The translations under genes were made by a program, and so were the position numbers. The notes below the pieces were generated by a model. The model had not been told where the DNA came from, did no database searches, and saw only the letters and a list, made by a program, of their open reading frames with translations. DNA of 64,000 nucleotides from assembly GCA_039920745.1 (NCBI GenBank), contig JBDSDD010000062.1:50320-114319 (forward strand). Direction: 5' to 3'. Source of the stretch: Scleromatobacter sp039920745. GTDB taxonomy: Bacteria > Pseudomonadota > Gammaproteobacteria > Burkholderiales > Burkholderiaceae_C. Positions 33,925 to 41,726 of this stretch are shown piece after piece. Numbering within the stretch: position 1 is the first letter of the stretch; the number at the start of each line of letters is the position of its first letter.

Positions 33925-35595
33925 TCAGAAAGGTTGCGTGATCTTCATGCCGAAGTAGCGCAGCACGAGCGTTCCGGAGACGTCGAGGCCCGCGTACGGG
34001 TTGTAGATCACGTTGAAGAAGTCGGTGCAGTTGAGGTTGCAGTCGGTGTTGGCCGGGACGTTGTAGTGACCGCGAGCGTAGCTGAATCCGGTTTCCAGCT
34101 TCATGCCGTCCTTCATCTCGTAGCTCAGGCCGATGCTCTTGACCGGCAGGTCGGGCATCGGCGCGATCAGGTCGATCTTGTTGGTGGGCACCGAACTCTT
34201 GCGGGGCTCGTAGCCCAGCCGCAGCTTGACGCCGTCCCACACGTCGATCTGCGCGCCATAGCCGTAGCTCCAGACACTGCGGTAGCCGCGCGGGATGACC
34301 AGCTTGCTCGAGTCGGCCTGGCCGAACAGGCGAGCCATGTCGAGCAGGTTGACGTTCTGGTCGAACTGGAACGTCAGCTTGTTCCACTTGGACCAGTCGG
34401 TCCAGCCGGCGTCCATGTTGAACTGCAGCCCGGGCAGCGGCATGGCCTTGAGGCCCAGTTGCACGTGCGCCGGGTAGGGCAGCACCAGCGTGAAGTTGCC
34501 GCCCTGGTCGGTGGGGATCGACGTCGGGAAGCCGAACATCGCCGCCACGACCGGGCCGAACAGCGACGCGTACATGTGGCGCACGAACTCCGGCAGCATC
34601 GGGTTGGCGTGGAAGTTGTAGTCGCCGGTGATGACTGTCTTGGAGCCTGACTGATAGACCGCCCCGAAGCCGACGTACGGGCTGGGCTGCCACAGGCCGC
34701 CGACGTTGAACGTGACGTCGGCCGGCGAGGTGCCCGAGAAGCGCATCTCGCCGATGCTCTGGAACGGGCGCAGCCGGCCGCTCTGGTTGCCATTGGCGTC
34801 GGTGCCGCACAGGCCGAAGCCCAGCGTGTCGAGCGGGTTGCCGCTGTTGCCGCACCAGGCGTCCTGCAGCTTGCCGATGATGCCCAGCAGCTTGTTGGGG
34901 AAGCGCATCTCGGTGTCGAGTGCGAAGCCCTGGTGGGCGATCGGGATCGCGAAGCCCACGCTGAACTGGTCGTTGACCTGGTAGCCGACCGACGGCGACA
35001 GGTAGACCAGGCGCTGGATCACCACTTTCTTGCCGTCGAAGCGCGCCGGATCGTCCGGATTCTTGCTGCGGTCGATGCCCACGGCCTGTGGCACGTAGGT
35101 GGCCGTGGCGAAGGTCCAAGGCGAGCCTTCGTTGTGCCACGACAGGCCCAGGCCAGCCGCCAGGGCGAGCGGCACGCGCGGGCTGGGCACGCCGGCGATC
35201 GGGATGAAGATCGCCTGCTTGTTGTGATCCGAATGCGTGCCGGCCAGCGGATCTTCGGTGTAGCCACCGACGTCGAAGCCGGCGGGCTGGTGGAAGTTGG
35301 CGGTGGTGCGCAGCACCGCGCCGAAGATCGTGTCGGAGCGTGTGTCGGACTTGATCCTGGCGAGGCCGGCCGGGTTGAAGTGGATCGAGTCCAGTCCCGG
35401 CGGGTCGGCCGTGACGGCGTTGCCCAGCGACATCGCCACTGGGCTGACCGCCAGGTTCTCGGTCAGCGCGGCGTGGGCCGACGTCGCCAGCAGCGAGGCC
35501 GTGGCCGCGAGCGTGGTGCAGGCGGCGCGGGTGAGGGCGGTGCGCCGCAGCGGCGGCCGCTGGCGCGCGAGGCGCGTCGTCGGTGGCACGGTCAT
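33925..35595 (-). CDS. OmpP1/FadL family outer-membrane beta-barrel (FilD-like)
   Basis: 556 aa. Long signal region ending SLLATSAHA, then the FadL-family hatch pattern ALTENLAVSPVAMSLGNAVTADPPGLDSIHFNPAGLA (NPAG) near residue 50-80, and many amphipathic strands (WTDWSKWNKLTFQFDQNV) ending in a C-terminal aromatic residue (GMKITQPF). FadL proteins carry hydrophobic molecules across the outer membrane. It starts 4 nt after the next barrel gene upstream. In the fil arrangement it corresponds to the transport-like protein FilD. Confidence 0.85.
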   Translation of the reverse strand: MTVPPTTRLARQRPPLRRTALTRAACTTLAATASLLATSAHAALTENLAVSPVAMSLGNAVTADPPGLDSIHFNPAGLARIKSDTRSDTIFGAVLRTTANFHQPAGFDVGGYTEDPLAGTHSDHNKQAIFIPIAGVPSPRVPLALAAGLGLSWHNEGSPWTFATATYVPQAVGIDRSKNPDDPARFDGKKVVIQRLVYLSPSVGYQVNDQFSVGFAIPIAHQGFALDTEMRFPNKLLGIIGKLQDAWCGNSGNPLDTLGFGLCGTDANGNQSGRLRPFQSIGEMRFSGTSPADVTFNVGGLWQPSPYVGFGAVYQSGSKTVITGDYNFHANPMLPEFVRHMYASLFGPVVAAMFGFPTSIPTDQGGNFTLVLPYPAHVQLGLKAMPLPGLQFNMDAGWTDWSKWNKLTFQFDQNVNLLDMARLFGQADSSKLVIPRGYRSVWSYGYGAQIDVWDGVKLRLGYEPRKSSVPTNKIDLIAPMPDLPVKSIGLSYEMKDGMKLETGFSYARGHYNVPANTDCNLNCTDFFNVIYNPYAGLDVSGTLVLRYFGMKITQPF

Positions 35596-35599
35596 GGGG

Positions 35600-36709
35600 T
35601 CAGAACAGGGAGAAGGTCAGCGGCACGTTCAGCCCGAGGCTGAAGTCCGGCGAGTCGGTGGTCATGCCGATGCCCGCCGTCAGGTTGACGGTGGTCTTGG
35701 GGTTCAGGCGGATGCCCAGGCCGAAGTTCAGCAGCGCGGCGACCTGCATGGTCGTGGCGCGCGGCGTCAGTGACGCATTGCTGGCGTCGACGACGCTGAT
35801 GTGCGACGAAGTCGTCACGTTCTCCTGGAACGAAACGCTGGTCGACACGTTGTATGACAGCGCATAGGTGAAGCCGGCACCGAAGCCGATGCCCTTACCT
35901 GGCTGGATGCCGGTGAGCGTGCTGCCATCGGCGTCGTTGTGTTGGTGCAGGTGCGAGACGCTCTTGCCGCCCGTGAAGCTCAGCGAACCGAACAGGGCCA
36001 CCGGGTCGAACACCTGCGAGGCGTTGATGCCCAGCGTGCCGAAGGCGTAGCCGCTGCCGGTGGATGTGTTCTGGCCGATGATCTGGTCGAACGGGCTGCG
36101 TCCGGTGGGCAGCGACAGCGAGCCGGTGACCGTGTACGTGGGGCCGCTGGTCTGCACGAACGGCTGGTAGCGGGCGCCGAAGGACAGGTCGCCGATGCCG
36201 AAGCTGACGCCGCTGAACTTGGTGCTCTGCGTGAACTTGCTGACGAAGGGGAAGGTGCCCGACAGGGTCAGGTTGTCCATCAGCCCGTAGTCGACCGACA
36301 CGGTGTTGGTGATCGTGTGCGCCCGCGTCGTCTCGATGCGGAACAGGTCGATGTCGCCGACGCCCTGGGTGAAGCCGACGTTGATCGACTCGGTTCCGAC
36401 GTAGCTGTAGTTCAGGTCGTAGTTCGCCGCGATGCGGCCGGCGCGCAGCAGCGAGTACTGGCGCTCGGTCTTGGTCAGCGTGTCCTTGAGCAGCGTGGCC
36501 TGGTCGACATCGCCTGCCTGCTTCTTCAGGGCGTCGGCCGCGCTGGCGGGGGCCGGCGCGGGCGCAGGCGGCGCGGCGGGCGCGTCCGGGGATGCCGGGG
36601 CGCCGGTGCCGGGCTGGGTGTCCGGTTGCGCCTGGGCCGCGACGCTCGTGAGGAGGCCGCAGGCGAGCGCCAGGGCCGCGCCGTTCCAGTTTGCCGATGT
36701 CATGGTCAT
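35600..36709 (-). CDS. Outer-membrane beta-barrel protein (FilC-like)
   Basis: 369 aa. Signal peptide (GAALALACGLLTSVAAQAQ), long Pro/Ala linker, a short coiled segment (LLKDTLTKTERQYSLLRAG), then a beta-barrel domain with alternating strands (SVDYGLMDNLTLSGTFPFVSKF) closing with an aromatic C-terminus (PLTFSLF). This is a transporter-like or alpha-amylase-like barrel of unknown cargo. The ATG overlaps the C39 peptidase stop (ATGA), so the two are tightly coupled. A second ATG lies two codons downstream. Confidence 0.75.
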   Translation of the reverse strand: MTMTSANWNGAALALACGLLTSVAAQAQPDTQPGTGAPASPDAPAAPPAPAPAPASAADALKKQAGDVDQATLLKDTLTKTERQYSLLRAGRIAANYDLNYSYVGTESINVGFTQGVGDIDLFRIETTRAHTITNTVSVDYGLMDNLTLSGTFPFVSKFTQSTKFSGVSFGIGDLSFGARYQPFVQTSGPTYTVTGSLSLPTGRSPFDQIIGQNTSTGSGYAFGTLGINASQVFDPVALFGSLSFTGGKSVSHLHQHNDADGSTLTGIQPGKGIGFGAGFTYALSYNVSTSVSFQENVTTSSHISVVDASNASLTPRATTMQVAALLNFGLGIRLNPKTTVNLTAGIGMTTDSPDFSLGLNVPLTFSLF

Positions 36710-37473
36710 TGATGCTTGAAATTGAGGGTGCCCAGGCCGGACTGTACGGCCCGCTGCAGCGCGTCGCGATTGTCCACGGCCTTGAGTGCCACGTCCTCGC
36801 GCACGAGGTCGGGCGAGATCACGCCCAGCTCGTGGTCGGTCAGCGACAGGCTGGACTGCACGATGGGACGCGTCTTGGACGGGTAGATGACGAACAGCGT
36901 GCCCTTGTCCCACAGGCCGGCGAACTCCGTCACGGAGAACGCGATGTTGCCCGCCGACGGATCGGCGATGTAGACCTTGCCCTCGCGGATGCCCTTGACG
37001 ACGACGAAGTGCTTGAAGCCCGCGTAGTCGATCGGCACGATCGCCGGCTGGTCGAGCTTGGCCAGGTCGTTCATGTCGGCGCGGAAGCCGCCACTGTCGC
37101 TGCCCAGGGTGGCGACGTAGCGCTTCATGTCGAGCAGCGAGAAGCCACGGCGCGCGATGATCTTGTCCTTCTCGCCGTGCTCGAGCATGCCTTCCATCGC
37201 GTCCTTCTCGGTGACGGCCAGGCCCAGGTGGAACTGAAGGATGGTGGTGAGGGCGGCCGAGCCGCAGCTGTAGTCGAATGCCTGGTGCACGATGTGCTGG
37301 TACTTGTAGTACTGGTTCGGGTACATCTGCACCGGCTCGGGCGCGATGCCGCCGTTCATGCGGGCGACGTTGATCTCGTACTCGAGCGGCGGATGGTTCA
37401 GTGGCGTGTTGCGCGAGCTGACGCCGGAGCCGATGATGGCGGCGGCGACGATGCCCAGGAGAATCAGCAGCAT
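36706..37473 (-). CDS. Stand-alone exported C39-family cysteine peptidase (FilB-like)
   Basis: 255 aa. N-terminal signal/anchor (MLLILLGIVAAAIIGSG) and a C39-type papain-like domain: Q64 and C70 in HQAFDYSCGSAALTTIL, H155 in KHFVVVKGI, D171 in IADPSAG, so the full catalytic set is present. C39 peptidases normally form the N-terminus of bacteriocin ABC transporters and cut leader peptides after a double-glycine site; here there is no transporter and the domain lies outside the inner membrane. The likely substrates are the FilA-like proteins next door, whose N-termini carry leader-like motifs. AGGAAAG before the ATG fixes the start. A short C-terminal tail after residue 205 (SLSLTDHELGVIS) itself resembles the motif. 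Confidence 0.85.
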   Translation of the reverse strand: MLLILLGIVAAAIIGSGVSSRNTPLNHPPLEYEINVARMNGGIAPEPVQMYPNQYYKYQHIVHQAFDYSCGSAALTTILQFHLGLAVTEKDAMEGMLEHGEKDKIIARRGFSLLDMKRYVATLGSDSGGFRADMNDLAKLDQPAIVPIDYAGFKHFVVVKGIREGKVYIADPSAGNIAFSVTEFAGLWDKGTLFVIYPSKTRPIVQSSLSLTDHELGVISPDLVREDVALKAVDNRDALQRAVQSGLGTLNFKHQ

Positions 37474-37499
37474 GGGTGTCTTTCCTCAGGTGCGGGCGA

Positions 37500-37934
37500 T
37501 CATTTCGCCCACAGGTTGAGCTGGCCCGTCATGGTGGCGGAGCCGTTGAGCAGGATAGCGCCCAGGCTGTTGGTGACGGGCGACGTGGCATCGGTCTGCA
37601 CGCCGATCGCGCGCACGCCGAAGTCCTGCGCCGCCAGGTAGTTGGGCATGCCGATCGAGAGGTAGCTGGTGCCGTCGGGCTTGACGAGCGGGTCGATGGT
37701 GATCGCGAACAACTGCAGCGCGCCGCCGAAGCCCTGGGCGATCGCGTAGGTGGTCGTGCCGTTGACGTTGAAACCGGCCGCGACACGGTTGGTGTTCAGG
37801 TTCAGGTTGACGGCGATGCTGATGCCCTGGCCGTTGACCGAGCGCAGCGCGTCGTCGTCGAGCGGCTTCTTGTCCGCGCACGCGTACGGGGTGGCGAGCG
37901 CGAGCATGCAGGCGAGGGCGAGGTGTTGGAGCAT
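37500..37934 (-). CDS. FilA-like secreted protein 1 (DUF6160-type)
   Basis: 144 aa. Signal peptide (LALACMLALATPYACA), then KKPLDDDALRSVNGQGISI, the FilA/DUF6160 motif, followed by a beta-rich body (NLNLNTNRVAAGFNVNGTTTYAIAQGF). It lies 26 nt upstream of the C39 peptidase gene in the same operon. Function unknown; it is a candidate structural subunit. Confidence 0.75.
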   Translation of the reverse strand: MLQHLALACMLALATPYACADKKPLDDDALRSVNGQGISIAVNLNLNTNRVAAGFNVNGTTTYAIAQGFGGALQLFAITIDPLVKPDGTSYLSIGMPNYLAAQDFGVRAIGVQTDATSPVTNSLGAILLNGSATMTGQLNLWAK

Positions 37935-37962
37935 GGGCAGTCGTGTGTGGGGGGGGCGGCCG

Positions 37963-38967
37963 TTACTGGCCCGTCCGGAACTTGATGTCGATGTAGTTGA
38001 TCTGCATCGACGCGATGCTGGCGGAGCCGAGATTCGTGACGGTCGCCGCGGCGCCGTTGACGCCCGCCGTCGTGAACGTGATGTTGTCGACGCGCAGCGA
38101 GGCGGCCGGGACGTCGTAGCCAGCGGTCGGCCAGCCGACCTGCAGGTGCAGGTACGAGCCCGTCGCGTCGGTGTCCGCGTTGAACAGGCCTGGCTGCTTG
38201 TCGAGGTTGGCCAGCATCCAGGGGCCGCCGCGGACGTCGGCGAGGTGGATGCCCTGCACGGCGAGGATGTCGCCGGTATCGAGCGTGCCGTCGGCGGCGC
38301 GGCCGCGCGAATAGACCGACAGGCTGCCGATGTCGAGTTGCGTGCCGAACCCGAACGCGACGCCTTGCGTGTTCGCGAGCGCCGTCGGCGCGATGTACAG
38401 GCCGCCGCCCTTCATCGTCAGGTCGAGCACCTGCAGCGTGCCGCCCAGGAAGGTGGTGCCGCTGCAGGCGCCGGCGGTGACCATGTCGCAGTGCGAGAAG
38501 TCGGCAGTCAGCGACCATGACTGCTTGCCCGCGATGTTGAGCGGGAAGTCGATCGCGATCATGTCCTGCAGGCCCGGCCGCGATTGAAGCGAGAGCTGGT
38601 ACGGGTCGGCGAAGGGGTCGGCGTCGTCGGTACGCGACAGGTCGAGGCCCGACAGCGTCAGCGAGCTGCCGTTGGGCGACAGGTAGGTCAGCGACAGCGG
38701 GTTGGACGCGATGCTGGTGATCGAGAAGTTGCTGAGATTGAACGCGACGCCATCGGCGCCCCGCACCGCGGCCAACTCGGTGTCCTCCAGCGCCTGCATG
38801 CCGCGCGGCGCCGGCGCTTTCGCGGCGTGCGCTGGCCAGCTGGCGACGGTGCCCATCGCTACGAACAGCGCGCCGATCGAGAGCCTGGTCAGGAGATCGA
38901 CCCGAGCCGCGACGCGGCATCGTGCGACGCTGGACAACAACTCCGAGCTGACCATCCGGCCCCTCAT
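37963..38967 (-). CDS. FilA-like secreted protein 2 (large DUF6160-type)
   Basis: 334 aa from the ATG at 38967, which overlaps the preceding stop by one base. Hydrophobic signal (LSIGALFVAMGTVASWPAHA), then ALEDTELAAVRGADGVAF, the shared motif, and a long beta-rich body with Asn/Ser/Gly-rich strands ending SIASMQINYIDIKFRTGQ. The body has one Cys pair (HCDMVTAGACSG). Function unknown; one of three FilA-like genes leading into the peptidase and barrel genes. Confidence 0.75.
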   Translation of the reverse strand: MRGRMVSSELLSSVARCRVAARVDLLTRLSIGALFVAMGTVASWPAHAAKAPAPRGMQALEDTELAAVRGADGVAFNLSNFSITSIASNPLSLTYLSPNGSSLTLSGLDLSRTDDADPFADPYQLSLQSRPGLQDMIAIDFPLNIAGKQSWSLTADFSHCDMVTAGACSGTTFLGGTLQVLDLTMKGGGLYIAPTALANTQGVAFGFGTQLDIGSLSVYSRGRAADGTLDTGDILAVQGIHLADVRGGPWMLANLDKQPGLFNADTDATGSYLHLQVGWPTAGYDVPAASLRVDNITFTTAGVNGAAATVTNLGSASIASMQINYIDIKFRTGQ

Positions 38968-39740
38968 CACGGCCCGATCTTGGGCACGTTGGGCGGCGTG
39001 GTGCCGGTGGTGTTGATCGCGTTGAGGCGATCGGTCCAATTGAGCCAGAAGCCAGCCTGCGAGGTCGCGGGCGCACCCAGTGCGGCGTTGGTCGTCGGGT
39101 AGGCGAGCGCGGATTTCAGGATCGACAGGAAGAAGTCGCGGCTGGCGCCGTCGCTGGTGCCTGCCGTCACGCCACCGACCTGGTTCAGGGCCACGTTGCA
39201 GGTGCCCCCGCAGCCGGCCAGCGTCGTCGATTGCGAGCCGAGGGCGCTCACCTGGCCGCTGGGCGTGGTGAGCGACAGCGCGCCGCTGACGCTGTTCATC
39301 ATCAGCCCGACGTCGCCGGCGATACCGCCGAAGCCGACGCGCATGCCCACCACCTGCCGATCGCTGGTGGCGGCGGAGCCTGAGTAGACCCACTCGAAAT
39401 ACGGATTGGTGATGGCGACGGTGCGGTGCGCATCGTCGAGGTCGCTGCGGCCGAAGTTGAGCGACGTGATATCGATGTCGGACGTGCCGTCGGCGTGCGT
39501 GCCGAGCTTCAGTCCGCTGAGCGTCGTCGACATCGTGATGTCGGCGTTGAGCGTGATGCGCGAGAAGTCGTAGCCGCCTTGCGTCGTGTTGACCAGGTCG
39601 AGCAGCGCCTGGCCCCAGACGCCGGAAAGCTCGGCGTCGTCCAGCGGCTTGAGGGGCGCCTTGCCCTGCGCCTGCACCGATCCGACGAACAACGCGCAGG
39701 CGAGTGTCGTGACATGGGCGAGTGCAAGGCGGGTAGTCAT
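38967..39740 (-). CDS. FilA-like secreted protein 3 (DUF6160-type)
   Basis: 257 aa. Signal peptide (HVTTLACALFVGSVQAQ), then LKPLDDAELSGVWGQALL, the shared motif with Trp before the Gly, and a beta-rich body (ISLNFGRSDLDD-like strands; AGCGGTCNVA carries a Cys pair). First gene of the ten-kilobase operon running to the FilF-like lipoprotein. It is separated from the tandem copies upstream by a strong hairpin, so it probably has its own promoter. Confidence 0.77.
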   Translation of the reverse strand: MTTRLALAHVTTLACALFVGSVQAQGKAPLKPLDDAELSGVWGQALLDLVNTTQGGYDFSRITLNADITMSTTLSGLKLGTHADGTSDIDITSLNFGRSDLDDAHRTVAITNPYFEWVYSGSAATSDRQVVGMRVGFGGIAGDVGLMMNSVSGALSLTTPSGQVSALGSQSTTLAGCGGTCNVALNQVGGVTAGTSDGASRDFFLSILKSALAYPTTNAALGAPATSQAGFWLNWTDRLNAINTTGTTPPNVPKIGP

Positions 39741-39811
39741 GGGGGCATTGTCTATGGATGCGCGTCTCGGCAATCCCACAGGGTGGGGGGAAGCCGCGCT
39801 GATGAGGAGAA

Positions 39812-39839
39812 AGGCCCCGTGACGAACATCACGGGGCCT
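39812..39839 (-). terminator. Strong hairpin terminator after FilA-like copy 4
   Basis: Perfect 11-bp stem (AGGCCCCGTGA and TCACGGGGCCT) with a 6-nt loop, 54 nt after the stop of the minus-strand gene at 39894, followed on that strand by a short T-stretch (CCTTTCTCC). It separates the tandem FilA-like pair from the operon. Confidence 0.8.
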
Positions 39840-39893
39840 CTCGCTGAATGGGTCCGGCCCTACGACGGCAGAGCCAGGATTCATTCAGTCAGA

Positions 39894-40544
39894 TCAGTGC
39901 GCCCACATCCACACGGACGTGCCGCGCATGTCGAGCTGGCTGATCGAGAACGAGCCGAAGGACTTGTCGGTCGCGGCCGACACGCCGTTGGAACCCAACG
40001 TGATCGAGCCGACGCTGATGTTCAGCAGTTCGCCGGCCTTGGCCTTGACGTTCGGGAAGGCGAACTGGACCACGTCGCTGGTGCCGTTGTAGAAGGTGGC
40101 GGTGGAGTCGACGAGGTTGGCGCCGGCGAGGATGGCGCCAGCCAGCGCCGGGGTGACAGCAGCGCCGCCCGCGATCGCACCGGCGGCAGCCGTGGCGCCC
40201 CCGGCGATGGCCGTGTTCAGGCTGCCCAGCGCCGTGTTGGTGCCGCCCGTCGTGAAGCCTTGGTACAGGCCGTTGAACTGCGTGCCGCTGATGACGTCGA
40301 TGGTCATCGCCACCAGGCCGCTGATCTGGATGTTGTTGAACGAGACCGAAGCCTTCTGGCCGGCGGCGTCGCCATTGTTGCCCCAGGTGAAGGAGCCGAT
40401 GTTGATGTTCAGGTTGGCGGCGATCGAGACGCCGTCCTGGCCGGCAACGGCGCTCAGGTCTTCGTCGGCGATGCTGGACATGGCCGAGGCCGACAGGGAA
40501 GCGGCGACCAGGGCGGCGGCGGCGGTGAGCTTGAAGATGTTCAT
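39894..40544 (-). CDS. FilA-like secreted protein 4 (tandem duplicate)
   Basis: 216 aa. Signal peptide (LTAAAALVAASLSASA), then IADEDLSAVAGQDGVSI, the clearest leader-like motif, and a beta-rich body ending SISQLDMRGTSVWMWAH. Nearly the same as the protein encoded at 40629-41237, but with an extra Ala/Gly-rich stretch in the middle (AIAGGATAAAGAIAGGAA). It is followed by a strong terminator. AGAG lies before the ATG. Confidence 0.8.
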   Translation of the reverse strand: MNIFKLTAAAALVAASLSASAMSSIADEDLSAVAGQDGVSIAANLNINIGSFTWGNNGDAAGQKASVSFNNIQISGLVAMTIDVISGTQFNGLYQGFTTGGTNTALGSLNTAIAGGATAAAGAIAGGAAVTPALAGAILAGANLVDSTATFYNGTSDVVQFAFPNVKAKAGELLNISVGSITLGSNGVSAATDKSFGSFSISQLDMRGTSVWMWAH

Positions 40545-40590
40545 GTGTTTTCTCTTGTAAACGAGTCGTCGAAGATGGAAACCTGCGGAC

Positions 40591-40616
40591 GACCCGCGGC
40601 CGTCGGGCCGCGAGTC
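40591..40616 (-). terminator. Hairpin between the tandem FilA-like genes
   Basis: CGCGGCC-GTCG-GGCCGCG with flanking GAC/GTC pairs gives a ten-pair stem with one mismatch. There is no T-run, so it may act as a partial terminator or processing/stabilising stem between copy 5 and copy 4. Confidence 0.55.
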
Positions 40617-40628
40617 AGTTCAGGCAGA

Positions 40629-41237
40629 TCAGTGAGCCCACATCCACACGGACGTGCCGCGCATGTCGAGCTGGCTGATCGAGAACGAGCCGAACGACTT
40701 GTCGGTCGCGGCCGACACGCCGTTGGAGCCCAGCGTGATCGAGTTGACGCTGATGTTCAGCAGTTCGCCGGCCTTGGCCTTGACGTTGGGGAAGGCGAAC
40801 TGGACGACGTCGCTGGTGCCGTTGTAGAAGGTCGCGGTGGAGTCGACGACGTTGGCGGCTGCCAGGGCGGCGCCGGCGCTCGAGCCAGCGTTGGCGGCGA
40901 TCGCGGTGTTCAGGCCGCCGAGCGCCGTGTTCGTGCCGCCCGTCGTGAAGCCTTGGTACAGGCCGTTGAACTGCGTGCCGCTGATGACGTCGATCGTCAT
41001 GGCGACCAGGCCGCTGATCTGGATGCCGTTGAACGAGACCGAGGCCTTCTGGCCTGCGGCATCAGCCTTGTTGCCCCAGGTGAAGGAGCCGATGTTGATG
41101 TTCAGGTTGGCGGCGATCGAGACGCCGTCCTGGCCGGCAACGGCGCTCAGGTCTTCGTCAGCGATGGACGACATGGCCGAGGCCGACAGGGAAGCGGCGA
41201 CCAGGGCGGCGGCGGCGGTGAGCTTGAGCATGTTCAT
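40629..41237 (-). CDS. FilA-like secreted protein 5 (tandem duplicate, promoter-proximal)
   Basis: 202 aa. Same signal peptide and motif IADEDLSAVAGQDGVSI as copy 4, same ending DMRGTSVWMWAH. GGAGAG at good spacing before ATG 41237 gives it the best ribosome site of the family, suggesting strong expression. Nearly 490 nt of upstream non-coding DNA precede it. Confidence 0.8.
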   Translation of the reverse strand: MNMLKLTAAAALVAASLSASAMSSIADEDLSAVAGQDGVSIAANLNINIGSFTWGNKADAAGQKASVSFNGIQISGLVAMTIDVISGTQFNGLYQGFTTGGTNTALGGLNTAIAANAGSSAGAALAAANVVDSTATFYNGTSDVVQFAFPNVKAKAGELLNISVNSITLGSNGVSAATDKSFGSFSISQLDMRGTSVWMWAH

Positions 41238-41645
41238 TGAATGTCTCTCCAGAATATGTCTATGAATAATCGAACCTTGAAACCCCTCGCGGACATTCTT
41301 CAGTTTCTGCGCCAGAGGTTTTGCCTCGGGCCTCGTTGGCCACCCGTTCGGGAGGCCTGCCGCCGCTGAAACTGCTATTTGTAGCGCGTGCCGCAACTAT
41401 GGTCGGCTTCGCCTGCAACCGCACTGACTTGCGGAGCCAAGGCCATGGCTTGCGAAACCAGTGTTGCAAGGTGACTACCCTCGGTTTTAGGGGTGCGGCC
41501 GACGCTCTCCAGGAAGCCGCGAAACGCGTGACCACCCTGTGAAAAGTGAAGCCCGGCAAGCCCTTACGTAGTAACCCGCGTGGTCTTCGCGCACCTGGCT
41601 CATGAAGCCAGTGTTGGAGTTTCTTGAAGTGATTTCAGAATTAAA
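41238..41645. other. Non-coding region upstream of the FilA-like pair
   Basis: Together with the terminator at 41646-41667 and the following 59 nt, it forms a ~490-nt stretch without a convincing gene. The part nearest copy 5 (41245-41275) is AT-richer than its surroundings and probably holds the promoter. A 61-codon plus-strand frame at 41602-41787 runs across a terminator and lacks a ribosome site, so I do not call it. Confidence 0.5.
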
Positions 41646-41667
41646 AATGGAGCCACTTGGCTCCATT
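41646..41667 (-). terminator. Intrinsic terminator of the AraC-family gene
   Basis: Perfect 9-bp stem (AATGGAGCC, loop of 4, GGCTCCATT) followed on the minus strand by TTTAATT, 60 nt after the AraC-type gene stop. A textbook rho-independent terminator. Confidence 0.85.
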
Positions 41668-41726
41668 GATGGACGGGCTTCTGTATATTCTCCGATGCGC
41701 TGCATCGAAGAATATATGAATGAATA

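Larger units (their letters stand above)
39894..41237 (-). repeat. Tandem gene duplication of FilA-like proteins 4 and 5
   Basis: The two reading frames and their coding DNA are near-identical from the signal peptide through about residue 105 and again over the last ~65 residues. They differ in the central Ala/Gly-rich segment, where copy 4 is 14 residues longer. The spacer of 84 nt holds a hairpin. This fits recent duplication followed by change in the repetitive middle. Confidence 0.85.
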
